Notes under the pieces: generated by a model
What the model was told of the DNA's origin: nothing
Database searches by the model: none
Seen by the model: only the letters and a program-made list of their open reading frames with translations
Program-made: the position numbers and the translations under genes
In this document: positions 17,057-26,052 of the stretch, one piece after another
How the letters are laid out: each line of letters begins with the position of its first letter
How positions within the stretch are numbered: the first letter of the stretch is position 1
NCBI RefSeq assembly: GCF_023184515.1
Contig: NZ_JAAHBP010000008.1
Location: 310,001-374,000, forward strand
DNA length: 64,000 bases
Origin: Streptomyces sp. D2-8
Lineage (GTDB): Bacteria > Actinomycetota > Actinomycetes > Streptomycetales > Streptomycetaceae
Direction: 5' to 3'

Positions 17057-17466
17057 AGGATGCGAGGGTCGGGCGGGCGGGCGCCCTGACACCGAACGAA
17101 CGGCGTACACGTTTGCGGGCAGTGCGAGGTCGGGTCGAGCGGCTCGAGCACACGCCGACGGACCGCCCGGGCTGATGCCGCCCGCGCAGAGGGCCGGGCC
17201 GGGCGGGGCATGAGGCCCCGGCGGCCCGGCGGCGGCGCGATGGCCCCGGCCGGTCGTGGCGTACCCGGCGTCGCGGTCTGTCGCCCGCCCCGCGACCGCG
17301 GCGGCCCGGCCGCGTTCTCGTCGAGGGCCGGAGGGGGCACGTCGTCGTAGCACTGCCCGCCGGGAAGATGCCCGGGCCCGCCGGAAGCCCAGGCCGTCCG
17401 GCGGCGGATCGACGGCCCCGGCCGGTCGTGGGCGTACCCGGGGCCGCAATTCCGCCGGCTGTCCGG
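17057..17466. repeat. Gene-free 410-bp region with a 43-bp direct repeat
   Basis: No convincing gene here. The segment at 17225-17267 recurs at 17398-17441 with a few mismatches and one inserted G; both contain GGCCCCGGCCGGTCGTGG followed by CGTACCCGG. The sequence between them is GC-rich and rich in CCGG palindromes. It separates the NERD gene from the convergent ligD-pol gene and may act as a terminator region. Confidence 0.6.
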
Positions 17467-18348
17467 CTACGGCAGTGTCCCGGCCCCGTTCGTGTCCAGG
17501 AGCGGTGCGAGCAGGTCGCCGTAGTCCTGGATCCTCGGGGCGATGTCGACCGCATGGAAGTCCAGCCGGCCAGGCGTACGGCACTCCTCGATCTCCCCCC
17601 AGGTCACCGGGGCCGAGACGGTCGGTTCCGGGCGGGCCCGGAGGGTGTAGGGGGCCGCCGTCGTCTTGCGGGCGGCGTTCTGGCTCCAGTCGACGAAGAC
17701 CTTCCCCGGTCGCAGGCTCCTGGTCATCCGGTGAAGCGCCAGCCGGGGCATGGCCTTCTCGGCCTCGACGGCGAGCGCCTTGGCGTACTCGGACACCCGC
17801 TCGGAGGACGCCCCGCGCACGGCGGCGAGCAGATGCAGCCCCTTCGAGCCGGAGGTCTTGGCGTAGGCCTCGATGCCGTCGCGCGCGAGCCGTTCCCGCA
17901 GCCACAGCGCGACCTCGCAGCACTGCACGATGCTCGCCGGGGCCCCCGGATCGAGGTCGAACACGATCCGGTCGGCCTCGTCCGGAGTGTCGACGAGCCA
18001 CTGGTGGGTGTGGAACTCGGTCACGAGGTTCGCCGACCACATCAGGCTCGGCAGATCCTGCACCAGGACCATCCGCGAGGGCCCCTCGACCCGTGGCACC
18101 TCGGCGGTGGTGACCCACTCGGGCGTACCCGGCGGCACGTTCTTCGCGAAGAACACCTGCCCGTCCGGACCGTCCGGGTAGCGCAGGAAGGACACCGCCC
18201 GGTCCCGCAGATGGGGCAGCAGGACCTCGGCGACGGTGGCGTAGTAGTGCAGCACCTCGCCCTTGGTGAAGCCGGTGGCGGGATACAGCACCTTCTCCAG
18301 ATTGCTGAGAGCGAGCCGTCGCCCCTCCACCTCTGTGATAGGCGCCAT
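17467..18348 (-). CDS. LigD polymerase-domain protein (NHEJ primase-polymerase)
   Basis: A 293-residue archaeo-eukaryotic primase-type polymerase of the LigD PolDom family, used for gap filling in non-homologous end joining. Motifs: LSNLEKVLYP near the N terminus, RIVFDLDPG with the metal-binding Asp-x-Asp, KTSGSKGLHLL, and KVFVDWSQNAARKT. It is a stand-alone polymerase; neither ligase nor nuclease domain is fused. The start ATG at 18346-18348 yields a normal N terminus. It is transcribed divergently from ku with only 63 bases between start codons. Confidence 0.92.
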   Translation of the reverse strand: MAPITEVEGRRLALSNLEKVLYPATGFTKGEVLHYYATVAEVLLPHLRDRAVSFLRYPDGPDGQVFFAKNVPPGTPEWVTTAEVPRVEGPSRMVLVQDLPSLMWSANLVTEFHTHQWLVDTPDEADRIVFDLDPGAPASIVQCCEVALWLRERLARDGIEAYAKTSGSKGLHLLAAVRGASSERVSEYAKALAVEAEKAMPRLALHRMTRSLRPGKVFVDWSQNAARKTTAAPYTLRARPEPTVSAPVTWGEIEECRTPGRLDFHAVDIAPRIQDYGDLLAPLLDTNGAGTLP

Positions 18349-18411
18349 ACGATAAGAATCCCACGCAAACCGTGACGAACGCTCCCGAGCGTGACCGGAA
18401 GGGTGCTGCAC

Positions 18412-19431
18412 GTGAGATCCATATGGAACGGCGCCATCTCGTTCGGCCTGGTCAGCATTCCGATCAAGCTGGTGAACGCCACCGAGAGCCACTCGATCTC
18501 CTTCCGCCAGATCCACACCGAGGACGGCGGCCGCATCCGCTACCGCAAATTCTGCGAACTGGAGGACCGCGAGGTCACCCAGGGGGAGATCGGCAAGGGC
18601 TACGAGGACGCGGACGGCACGATCATCCCGATCACCGAGGAGGACCTGTCCAGCCTGCCGCTCCCGACGGCCAAGACGATCGAGATCGTCGCCTTCGTCC
18701 CGGCCGACCGGATCGACCCGCTCCAGATGGACGCCGCGTACTACCTCCAGGCCAGTGGCGCCCCGGCCGCGAAGCCGTACACTCTGCTGCGCGAGGCACT
18801 GAAGCGCAGCAACAAGGTGGCGATCGCGAAGTTCGCCCTGCGGGGACGGGAACGCCTGGGCATGCTCAGGGTCGTCGGCGAGGCCATCGCCATGCACGGC
18901 CTGCTGTGGCCGGACGAGGTCCGTGCCCCCGAGGGTCTGGCCCCCGACACCGACGTCACCGTCCGTGACCAGGAACTGGACCTGGCCGACGCCCTGATGG
19001 ACACCCTGGGCGAGGTCGACCTGGAGGACCTGCACGACGAGTACCGCGAGGCCGTGGAGGAGGTCATCGCCGCGAAGGCCGCCGGCGAGGCCCCGCCCCA
19101 GGCCCCGGAACCCGCCACGGGCGGCAAGGTGCTGGACCTGATGGCGGCCCTGGAGAGCAGCGTCCGCGCGGCCCGCGAGTCCCGGGGCGAGGACGCCGGG
19201 CACGCCGAGGTGAAGTCGCTCCCGCAGCGCGAGACGGCCCGCGCGGCCCCCAAGCAGACCGGCGGCAAGAAGTCGACGTCCACCGCGAAGAAGACGGCGG
19301 CCAAGAAGACCACGGCGGCGAAGAAGTCGACGGCCAAGTCGGGCCAGGGGTCGGCCAAGAAGACGGCGTCGAAGAGCACCGCGAAGAAGACGACCGCGAA
19401 GAAGTCGTCGTCCCGCAAGCGCTCGGCCTGA
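18412..19431 (+). CDS. ku: Ku DNA end-binding protein
   Basis: A 339-residue bacterial Ku homodimer subunit that binds DNA double-strand ends. The signature start MRSIWNGAISFGLVSIPIKL is obtained from GTG at 18412 with GGAAGGG upstream. The core domain extends to about residue 250. The C-terminal tail (about residues 265-339) is a Lys/Ala/Thr repeat of the histone-H1-like KKTTAKK type, as in other actinobacterial Ku proteins, where it aids DNA binding. It shares the intergenic promoter region with the divergent LigD polymerase gene. Confidence 0.95.
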   Translation: MRSIWNGAISFGLVSIPIKLVNATESHSISFRQIHTEDGGRIRYRKFCELEDREVTQGEIGKGYEDADGTIIPITEEDLSSLPLPTAKTIEIVAFVPADRIDPLQMDAAYYLQASGAPAAKPYTLLREALKRSNKVAIAKFALRGRERLGMLRVVGEAIAMHGLLWPDEVRAPEGLAPDTDVTVRDQELDLADALMDTLGEVDLEDLHDEYREAVEEVIAAKAAGEAPPQAPEPATGGKVLDLMAALESSVRAARESRGEDAGHAEVKSLPQRETARAAPKQTGGKKSTSTAKKTAAKKTTAAKKSTAKSGQGSAKKTASKSTAKKTTAKKSSSRKRSA

Positions 19432-19440
19432 CCCGCTTCA

Positions 19441-19472
19441 GCCGCAGGCCCTGGCATGCCACGGCCTGCGGC
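19441..19472 (+). terminator. Hairpin downstream of ku
   Basis: A perfect 10-bp stem, GCCGCAGGCC and GGCCTGCGGC, with a 12-base loop starts 10 bases after the ku stop codon. There is no T-run, as is usual in Streptomyces terminators. Confidence 0.7.
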
Positions 19473-19645
19473 GCGCCACGAACCGGGTCCTCGATCGCTC
19501 TCGCGCCTGCGGCGACCGCTGGGGACCGCCGTGCCGATCCTGACCACACCGCACGGCGGCCACGGCGAGCACGCCCGCGTGCCGTGCGGTCCCGGGGCGG
19601 TCCCGAGGTGGTCGTCCCGGAGGTCTGCCGCTGCGGGTCCTCAGG

Positions 19646-20116
19646 TCAGGCCACCCGCCTCTCCTCCGGCCCGGATTCCTCTTCCTCCTCGTCCGGCAGG
19701 TGGACGTCGTCGACGGAGATGTTGACCTCCACGACCTCCAGGCCGGTCATCCGCTCCACCGCGTTGATGACGTTGGTCCGGATGTCCGCCGCGGTGTCGG
19801 CGATGGCGGCGCCGTACTCGACGACCACATCGAGATCAACGGCGGCCTGGCGCTCGCCGACCTCGACCTTCACCCCCTGGGTGACCCCGCTGCCCCCGCC
19901 CGGCACCCGCTGACGCACGGCCCCGAAGGCCCTGGTCACTCCTCCGCCGAGGTTGTACACCTCGGGAATCTCCCGGGCCGCCATGCCCGCGATCTTCGCG
20001 ACGACCGTGTCCGCGATGGCGGTGCTGCCGCGGGTGCCGGGAGCACCCCTGCCGCCCTGCGATGTCGCCCCGTCCTGCCTGCCCGCTGTGTTCGTGCGCT
20101 GAGTGGTCTCCGTCAT
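19646..20116 (-). CDS. Asp23/Gls24-family envelope stress protein
   Basis: A 156-residue Asp23-domain protein, with the family core IADTVVAKIAGMAAREIPEV, VKVEVGERQAAVDLDVVVEYG and IRTNVINAVERMTGLEVVEVN. In Gram-positives such proteins are abundant, membrane-associated and induced by envelope or alkaline stress. The start MTETTQRTN is chosen because upstream codons show no similarity. It is divergent from the SHOCT/DUF7144 operon, whose upstream region carries the conserved block at 20222-20274. Confidence 0.88.
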   Translation of the reverse strand: MTETTQRTNTAGRQDGATSQGGRGAPGTRGSTAIADTVVAKIAGMAAREIPEVYNLGGGVTRAFGAVRQRVPGGGSGVTQGVKVEVGERQAAVDLDVVVEYGAAIADTAADIRTNVINAVERMTGLEVVEVNISVDDVHLPDEEEEESGPEERRVA

Positions 20117-20221
20117 GACCGTCACCTCGATGATCGGTGAGGGGGTGAGCAGCGTCGTTCCCCTCCACGGTAGAACAACGGTGCGTATGGGGCGAAAGTG
20201 GCGATTCACCCCAAGCGCGCT

Positions 20222-20274
20222 TCACCCTTCCCGGGTGAGGCCCTCCCCGTCTTGCCGTGGGCACGCTGAGAACG
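20222..20274 (+). promoter_or_regulatory. Conserved upstream block, copy 1 (SHOCT-DUF7144 operon)
   Basis: An inverted repeat TCACCC-N5-GGGTGA (20222-20238) is followed, 14 bases after the GGGTGAG, by a 22-base block (20253-20274) beginning TGCCGTGGGCAC and ending GCTGAGAACG. The same 22 bases, with the same spacing from a matching inverted repeat, occur upstream of the second DUF7144 gene at 26053-26106. Conservation of both parts argues for a shared promoter/operator. Confidence 0.6.
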
Positions 20275-20331
20275 GCACGCGACATCGGCCGGGGCCGCCC
20301 CGCGCCGACCGCGCCCGGATGGAGGACAGAC

Positions 20332-20793
20332 ATGAGCGCGCAGTACCTCGCCTACGACTTTCCGCTGTTGAGCGCTTTCTGGACCGTGCTCTGGATCTTT
20401 CTGTGGATCATGTGGTTCGTCCTGCTCTTCCGGATCGTCGTCGACATCTTCCGCGACGACTCCCTGAGCGGCTGGGCCAAGGCCGGCTGGCTGGTGTTCG
20501 TCTGCGTCCTGCCGTTCCTCGGCGTGTTCATCTACGTGATCGCCCGCGGCAAGAACATGGGCAGCCGCGAAGTGGCGCAGGCGCGCGCCCAGCAGGAGGC
20601 GTTCGACAGCTATATCCGGGACACCGCGAAGGGCGGCGACAGGCGGTCCGGCAGCGTCGACGACCTCGCCAGGCTGTCCGAGATCCGCGCCCGTGGCGAC
20701 ATCACGGACGAGGAGTTCCGCAGGGCGAAGGAACTGGTCCTGGCCGGCGGTCACCCCTCACCGGACGACCTGGGAACCAGGCGACCGGCATGA
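20332..20793 (+). CDS. PLDc_N/SHOCT-domain membrane protein
   Basis: A 153-residue protein with two membrane segments (WTVLWIFLWIMWFVLLFRIV and GWLVFVCVLPFLGVFIYVIA) followed by a cytoplasmic SHOCT motif (LARLSEIRARGDITDEEFRRAKELVL). The family is linked to oligomerisation or stress but lacks a defined activity. ATG at 20332 has GGAGG nine bases upstream. Its stop overlaps the next start (ATGA), so it is coupled to the DUF7144 gene. Confidence 0.85.
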   Translation: MSAQYLAYDFPLLSAFWTVLWIFLWIMWFVLLFRIVVDIFRDDSLSGWAKAGWLVFVCVLPFLGVFIYVIARGKNMGSREVAQARAQQEAFDSYIRDTAKGGDRRSGSVDDLARLSEIRARGDITDEEFRRAKELVLAGGHPSPDDLGTRRPA

Positions 20794-21233
20794 CCACCAC
20801 GCACCCGGGAGGCGCCCGTACGTCCATGCGGGAATGGGCCACCGGCGTGACCGTCTTCGCGGCCATCATGCTCATGATCGGCGGCATTCTCGACATCATG
20901 CGCGGCATCGCGGAGATCGCCGACGACGGCATCTTCGTCTCGACGCGGAACTACGTCTTCGCGTTCGACCTCACCGCCTGGGGCTGGATCCACCTCGTCC
21001 TGGGCGTGCTCGCCGTCGTCGTCAGCTTCGGGCTGTTCATGGCGTCGACATGGGCCCGCGTCGTCGGCGTGGGCATCGCCGGCCTCGTCATCATCGCCAA
21101 CTTCCTCTCCCTGCCGTACTACCCGGTCTGGTCGGTCGTGATGATCACCATCTCCGGGTTCATCATCTGGGCCCTGTGCGTGATGAGAAAGGACGACGCC
21201 TTCGTCCCGTTCGAGAGTCCGCGGGACAGGTGA
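20790..21233 (+). CDS. DUF7144-type four-helix membrane protein (paralogue A)
   Basis: A 147-residue protein with four predicted membrane helices and the pattern EWATGVTVFAAIMLMIGGIL, AWGWIHLVLGVL, and a C-terminal YYPVWSVVMITISGFIIWAL. It is a close paralogue of the protein at 26196-26615; much of the membrane region is identical. Function unknown; in Streptomyces these proteins often sit with stress genes. Coupled to the SHOCT gene by ATGA overlap. Confidence 0.85.
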   Translation: MTTTHPGGARTSMREWATGVTVFAAIMLMIGGILDIMRGIAEIADDGIFVSTRNYVFAFDLTAWGWIHLVLGVLAVVVSFGLFMASTWARVVGVGIAGLVIIANFLSLPYYPVWSVVMITISGFIIWALCVMRKDDAFVPFESPRDR

Positions 21234-21359
21234 CAAGGCGGCCGGGGCGCGGGCGTGCCATCGGGCGTGCTCACGTGCCGGCGGTCGTCGCGCGCGGGTG
21301 AGCCGAGGCTGGGATGCTGACAGGGAGAGTCCTGCCCGTAGCCTGGACGGACAGAGGTC

Positions 21360-24032
21360 GTGAGCATCGTGGCCGTGACCGAAGATCGTGATCAGGACCC
21401 GCGCCCGCCGGGAGTGGTCGATCCCTCCGGTGCCCCGCTTCTGAGAGCCCGTTTCGCACTGCCCACCCGTCCCGCCACGTTCCTGCGTCGCGAGCGGCTG
21501 GTCAAGCACCTCGACCGAGCGTTGCTGACGAGCCTGACGATGGTCAACGGCTCGTCGGGCGCGGGCAAGACCCTCCTGGTCGCCGACTGGGCCACGGACC
21601 TGGAGACCCCGGTCGCCTGGCTCGCCGTCGACGCGGACGACTGGGCTCCCGGGCTCTTCTGGGCCCATGCGCTCCAGGCGCTGCGCGTAGCCGGCGTACC
21701 GGTGCCGGAGGAGGTCGGCTCTCCGGCGAAGGCGAGCCACGTGGACCGCGGGATGCTGGCCCGCGTGGCCGCCGAGCTCGACGGCCGCGACCGCCCCGTG
21801 GTCCTCGTACTCGACGACTACGACCGCGTGACCGACCCCGAGATCGCCGGGCAACTGCACTTCGTCCTGCACCACGCGGGACAAGGACTGCGCCTGGTGC
21901 TCATCACCCGCACCGATCCCCTGCTGCCGATGCACCGGTACCGGGCCTCGGGCGAGATGACGGAGATCCGCGACGCGGAGCTCTCCTTCACGCGGGAGGA
22001 GGCCGCCCAACTCCTGGCACTCCACGGTCTGCGTCTGCCCGCGGGCGCCGTGCGCGCCCTGGTCGCGCGCACCCAGGGGTGGGCCGCGGGCCTGAGACTG
22101 TGTGCCCTGGCGGCCCGGCAGAGCGCGGATCCCGAGACGTACGTCAAGCAGTTCGAAGCCAGCCGCAGTGCCGTGGCCGACTTCCTGCTGGCCGAGGTGC
22201 TCGACCTGCAGACGCCCGACACCCAGGACCTGCTGCTGCGCATCAGTGTCCTGGAGCGGTTCTGCCCCGATCTGGTCAACGCCCTGACGCTGCGGACCGA
22301 TGCCGAACCTGTCCTGGCCGCGTTGCACCGTGAGAACGCCTTCGTCCAGTATCTCGGCCGCTCGTGGTACCGGCTGCATCCCCTGTTCGCGGAGATCCTC
22401 CGCGCCCATCTGCGCGAGCGTGCCCCCGGGCTGGAGCCCGAACTGCACCGCCGGGCCGCGCTGTGGCTGAGGCGTTCCGGAGCCCTGCCCGAGGCGCTCG
22501 CCCAGGGGGCCGCCGCGGACGACTGGGAGTTCACCGCCGGCGCGGTCGTCGACGACCTGGCGATCGGCCAGCTGTTCACCGGCCTGCGCAGCGAGGACCT
22601 GTGCAGCCTGTTCGCGCGGATGAGCCCCGAGACCACGGGACCGGCCGCCGACCTCGTCCGCGCGGCTCGCGAGCTGGCTCACCACGACCTCGAACACGGC
22701 CTGCACCACTTGCACCATGCCGAGGAGATCCTTGCCGGAAGCGGGCCCGACCCGGCCGCCGCCCGGCTCAGCTGCGCCCTGCTCGAGGCTCTGGCGGCAC
22801 GGCTGACGGGTTCTCCGGGCCGGGCGGAGAAGGCCGCCGAGACGGCACAGTCCCTCCGGCAGGAGGTGCCGGCCCACCTCCTGGACGAGCATCCCGAGCT
22901 CACCGGCCTCCTGCTCACCCACCTCGGCTGCGCCCGTCTGTGGGCCGGCCGTTTCGAGGACGCACGCGTGGTCCTCTCGACGGTCGCCGGGCACCGCGGC
23001 GGAGCCCCGATGGCGCTGCCCCGCCTGGAGTGCCTCGGCCACCTGGCGCTGATCGACTACTTGCAGGGCTGGCCGGGCCGGGCGGAGCACAGGGTCCGGG
23101 AGGCGGCGAGCGAGGCGGAACGGTACGGCCTGCCCCGGCGGTCGGGCTCCGGCATCGGCCGGCTCGTCCTGGCCGCCGTGCTGGTCGAACGCGACGAACT
23201 CCGCGAGGCGCGGGCCCTGCTGGAGGACGTGACCGCCTCTCCCGCCGTCCTCGAAGACCCGGTGATGCAGGCAAGCAGGGCCCTCGCCGAAGGACGCCTG
23301 CAACTGGCCAGGGGAGACACCCGAGGCGCGCTGGAGACAGCGAACTCCTCCGTCCCCGCGGCCGTGACCTCACCCTGGGCGGAGGACCACGCCGCGCTGG
23401 TCGCCTCCGCCGCCCACCTGACCCAGGGCCGCCCGGAGACGGCCGAGAGGGTCCTGGAACACGCGGCACACCACCGGCCGGCCTGCGCGGTCCAGGCGGC
23501 ACGGGCGCGACTGGCGGCAGGGCACCGCGACGAGGCGCTGGACATGCTCGACAGCCTGCCGGGCGATGACCGGACCGGCCCGGCGGTGACCGTCCGGGCC
23601 ACCCTGGTCCGAGCCGAGGCCGCCCACCGGGCAGGGGACCGCGAGACCGCCCGCCGTCTCGTCGCCGAGGCGCTCCTGGACGCCCGGCGCGACCGGTTGC
23701 GCCGGCCGTTCCTGGAGACCGGCCCCTGGATCCGCCCTCTGATCGGCACGGACCCGCTGCGCGCCCTGGCCGGGGGCCGGCTCGCGGACAGCCCCGTTCC
23801 CCGGGCGCCCACGGCGACCAGGGAACCGGCGCTCGTCGTCGAGGAACTGAGCGCACGCGAGTGCGACGTCCTGCGGCGACTGGGCGAGATGATGTCCACG
23901 GAGGAGATCGCCGCCGACCTCTACGTGTCCGTGAACACCGTGAAAACCCACCTCAAGAGCATCTACCGCAAGCTCGCGGTGAACCGGCGCAACGACGCCG
24001 TGCGCCGCGCACGGGAACTGCGGCTGCTGTGA
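21360..24032 (+). CDS. Large LuxR-family (MalT/LAL-like) ATP-binding regulator
   Basis: An 890-residue regulator. The P-loop is NGSSGAGKTLL near residue 65, with Walker B VVLVLDDYD; a winged-helix STAND-like region and a long TPR-like helical region follow to about residue 800; the C-terminal LuxR helix-turn-helix reads LSARECDVLRRLGEMMSTEE through NTVKTHLKSIYRKL. The layout matches MalT-type STAND activators, in which ligand binding drives ATP-dependent oligomerisation. GTG start. Its position between two DUF7144 units makes it a candidate regulator of them, though this is only positional. Confidence 0.9.
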   Translation: MSIVAVTEDRDQDPRPPGVVDPSGAPLLRARFALPTRPATFLRRERLVKHLDRALLTSLTMVNGSSGAGKTLLVADWATDLETPVAWLAVDADDWAPGLFWAHALQALRVAGVPVPEEVGSPAKASHVDRGMLARVAAELDGRDRPVVLVLDDYDRVTDPEIAGQLHFVLHHAGQGLRLVLITRTDPLLPMHRYRASGEMTEIRDAELSFTREEAAQLLALHGLRLPAGAVRALVARTQGWAAGLRLCALAARQSADPETYVKQFEASRSAVADFLLAEVLDLQTPDTQDLLLRISVLERFCPDLVNALTLRTDAEPVLAALHRENAFVQYLGRSWYRLHPLFAEILRAHLRERAPGLEPELHRRAALWLRRSGALPEALAQGAAADDWEFTAGAVVDDLAIGQLFTGLRSEDLCSLFARMSPETTGPAADLVRAARELAHHDLEHGLHHLHHAEEILAGSGPDPAAARLSCALLEALAARLTGSPGRAEKAAETAQSLRQEVPAHLLDEHPELTGLLLTHLGCARLWAGRFEDARVVLSTVAGHRGGAPMALPRLECLGHLALIDYLQGWPGRAEHRVREAASEAERYGLPRRSGSGIGRLVLAAVLVERDELREARALLEDVTASPAVLEDPVMQASRALAEGRLQLARGDTRGALETANSSVPAAVTSPWAEDHAALVASAAHLTQGRPETAERVLEHAAHHRPACAVQAARARLAAGHRDEALDMLDSLPGDDRTGPAVTVRATLVRAEAAHRAGDRETARRLVAEALLDARRDRLRRPFLETGPWIRPLIGTDPLRALAGGRLADSPVPRAPTATREPALVVEELSARECDVLRRLGEMMSTEEIAADLYVSVNTVKTHLKSIYRKLAVNRRNDAVRRARELRLL

Positions 24033-24103
24033 ACCCCTTCCACGCGAGACCACGGGGCTGGGCGACGGACGCGGCGAGAGGACCGGCCGACGCCCTCGCC
24101 CCG

Positions 24104-24220
24104 ACCGCGGCGATCACCTCCGGCGAGCAACTCGGCGACTTCCCACAGGCATTCACCCACCTCGCACCCATCCCGGCCGCTCTCTCCCCCGACGAGCAAC
24201 TCGACAACGCCGGGCAGTGA
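24104..24220 (+). pseudogene. C-terminal remnant of a GH15 glucoamylase/trehalase-like gene
   Basis: The frame reads SGEQLGDFPQAFTHLAPIP and ends shortly afterwards; glycoside hydrolase family 15 proteins end with nearly the same sequence (GEQLGNFPQAFTH). No upstream part of such a gene is present; the preceding bases are the 3' end of the LuxR gene and about 70 unassigned bases. It is therefore a leftover tail with no start codon of its own, indicating an old deletion or rearrangement. Confidence 0.65.
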
Positions 24221-24226
24221 GGGGTC

Positions 24227-24769
24227 ATGGGCCGACGGGAGGAAGCCGCGACGCACCGGACCGACCGGGACACGGTCCGGGCACGCAGGGCCGAACGCCG
24301 GGCCCACATGGACTACACCGGCGGCGTCTACGGCTCGATGCTCGCCGCATCGGTGATCATCGGCGCCGGTGATCTGGGCTCGTTCCCCCGCGCGGAGCTG
24401 GTGCTGCTGCTGTTGCTGACGGGCGTCGTGTTCTGGATCGCGCATGTGCACGCCCAGTTGTTCGGCGCGCGCATGGCACAGCGGACCCTGGACCGCGGCA
24501 CCGTACTGCACGTGTGCCGGGACGAGTGGCCGATCGTCAAGGCCGCCGTCCCGCCGGCCGCAGCCGTCGCCGTCAGTCCGCTGCTGGGGCTCGACGTGGA
24601 GGGGTCCCTCTGGCTCGCCCTGTCCGTCGCCGTGGCCGGGCAGGTGGGATGGTCGGTGGCCGCCGCACAGCGCGCCGGCGCCTCCCGGCGCCTGATGGCC
24701 GCCTCCGCGTCGGTCAACCTGCTCCTCGGTCTGCTGATCGTCCTGTTCAAGATCGTCTTGACCCACTGA
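24227..24769 (+). CDS. Hypothetical four-helix membrane protein
   Basis: A 180-residue protein with a basic, Arg-rich N terminus (about 28 residues) and four hydrophobic segments, among them AELVLLLLLTGVVFWIAHVH and SVNLLLGLLIVLFKIVL. I do not recognise a named family with confidence. It starts seven bases after the GH15 remnant, with a GAGGGGTC-type ribosome site ahead of the ATG. Nothing in sequence or context fixes its role beyond being a membrane protein. Confidence 0.75.
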   Translation: MGRREEAATHRTDRDTVRARRAERRAHMDYTGGVYGSMLAASVIIGAGDLGSFPRAELVLLLLLTGVVFWIAHVHAQLFGARMAQRTLDRGTVLHVCRDEWPIVKAAVPPAAAVAVSPLLGLDVEGSLWLALSVAVAGQVGWSVAAAQRAGASRRLMAASASVNLLLGLLIVLFKIVLTH

Positions 24770-24895
24770 CGCGGGCCGTCCGTGCCGCGGTGCGGCGTAT
24801 CACCTGTACGGGGTGAGGGCGGGCGGTGCCCGGCGGCGGAGGATCGCAGGGAAGGCGCCGTGCGCCTGCCCCAGGCAGCCGGGGGAGAGCAGCTC

Positions 24896-25093
24896 ATGCA
24901 CTACGAGATCCGCGTCGACGGACACATGTCGGAGACGATGTCCAAGGCATTCCCGGAGCTGGACCACGTGATGATGTCCGGTCAGACCGTCCTGTTCGGG
25001 CCGGTCGTCGACGAGGCACACCTCTACGGGCTGCTGGCCCGCTGCCAGGCGCTCGGGCTGCGGGTCGTGGAGATGCGTCAGGTGCCGGAGTGA
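24896..25093 (+). CDS. Small hypothetical protein, 65 residues
   Basis: A short soluble protein MHYEIRVDGHMSETM..., with two strand-like ends (YEIRVDG and LRVVEMRQV) around helices. GGGGGAGAG lies at a good distance upstream of the ATG. I recall similar short proteins in actinobacterial stress regions but no function. It precedes the BrkB-like gene by 77 bases and may be in the same transcript. Confidence 0.7.
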   Translation: MHYEIRVDGHMSETMSKAFPELDHVMMSGQTVLFGPVVDEAHLYGLLARCQALGLRVVEMRQVPE

Positions 25094-25170
25094 CTCGTCC
25101 GGCGGGAGACGGGCGCCGGCGAACCGCGACGACCGGTCCCGTGACACCGGGCCGACCGGTTGCGTGAGCC

Positions 25171-26033
25171 ATGGCCAGGAAGCCCGTCCCCGCTCAGCGC
25201 TCCCGCCGGGCGAGGGCGGCGAGGCTCGCGGCGAGTCTGCGCTCGGGGCCGGCGGCCCGGCTGCTGCACCGGTTGTGGGCGGTCAACATCGTCGAAAGCG
25301 CCGTGCGGCTGGCCGCCCAGGCCTTCCTCACCGCGCTCCCGCTGCTGATGACGGTGGCGGCGTTCGCGTCGAGCGGAGTACAGGACCTGCTCGCCGACTC
25401 CCTCGGCGCGGTTCTCGGGATCCGCGGCGACACGCTGGAGGAAGTACGCCGGTCCTTCGCCGCCACCGGACCGACACGGGAAGCCGTCGGTGCCGTGGGC
25501 GTGATCGTCACACTCGTCTCGGCCACGGCCTTCAGCCGGGCGCTGCAGGCGGTCTGCGAGCGGTGCTGGCACCTGCCCCGCGCCCCGCTGGGGGCGGCGG
25601 TCTGGCGCTGGCTGCTCTGGCTGCTCGTCTGGCTGGCCGTCCTGCTCGTCCAGGCACCGCTGCGCAAGGGCTTCGGCCTCGGCCCCGTGACCGGGATCGT
25701 GCTGTCCTTGCTGTCGGCGACGCTGCTGTGGTGGTGGTCCCAGCACCTGCTCCTGGGCGGCAGGGTCGGCTGGCGCAGTCTGCTGCCGGGGGCGGTGCTG
25801 GCCGGAGCGGGCACGGTCGTCCTGAGCTGGGCCGCCCGCCTGCTCACGCCCAGGTCACGCAGCGCAGCCTGGAGGAGTTCGGGCCCCTCGGCCCCGTCTT
25901 CACCTTCCTGTCCTGGCTGATCGCCGTCTTCCTGGTGGCCGTCTCGGGCCTCGCGCTCGGCGAGGTGGTCGCGTCCTCCACCTGGTACCGGACGGCTGTA
26001 GCCGGCCGCCACCGCGCGCACGCGGACCCGTGA
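25171..26033 (+). pseudogene. YihY/BrkB-family membrane protein with a frameshift
   Basis: The first 230 residues read as a YihY/BrkB-type inner membrane protein (VNIVESAVRLAAQAFLTALP, LVQAPLRKGFG, WSQHLLLGGRVGWRSLLPGA). After LLTPRS the natural continuation, RSLEEFGPLGPVFTFLSWLI and the last membrane helix, is in another frame. A missing C in the run at about 25855-25865 (CGCAGC-CGCAGC written with one C short) would restore one frame of about 287 residues. Either the gene is broken or the base is a sequence error. Confidence 0.8.
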
Positions 26034-26052
26034 CGGTCATACGGACGCCCGC

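Noticed and set aside
19240..19431. Lys/Ala/Thr repeats at the ku 3' end as a separate repeat or frameshift
   Set aside because: Such tails are normal in actinobacterial Ku proteins, and the frame is continuous.
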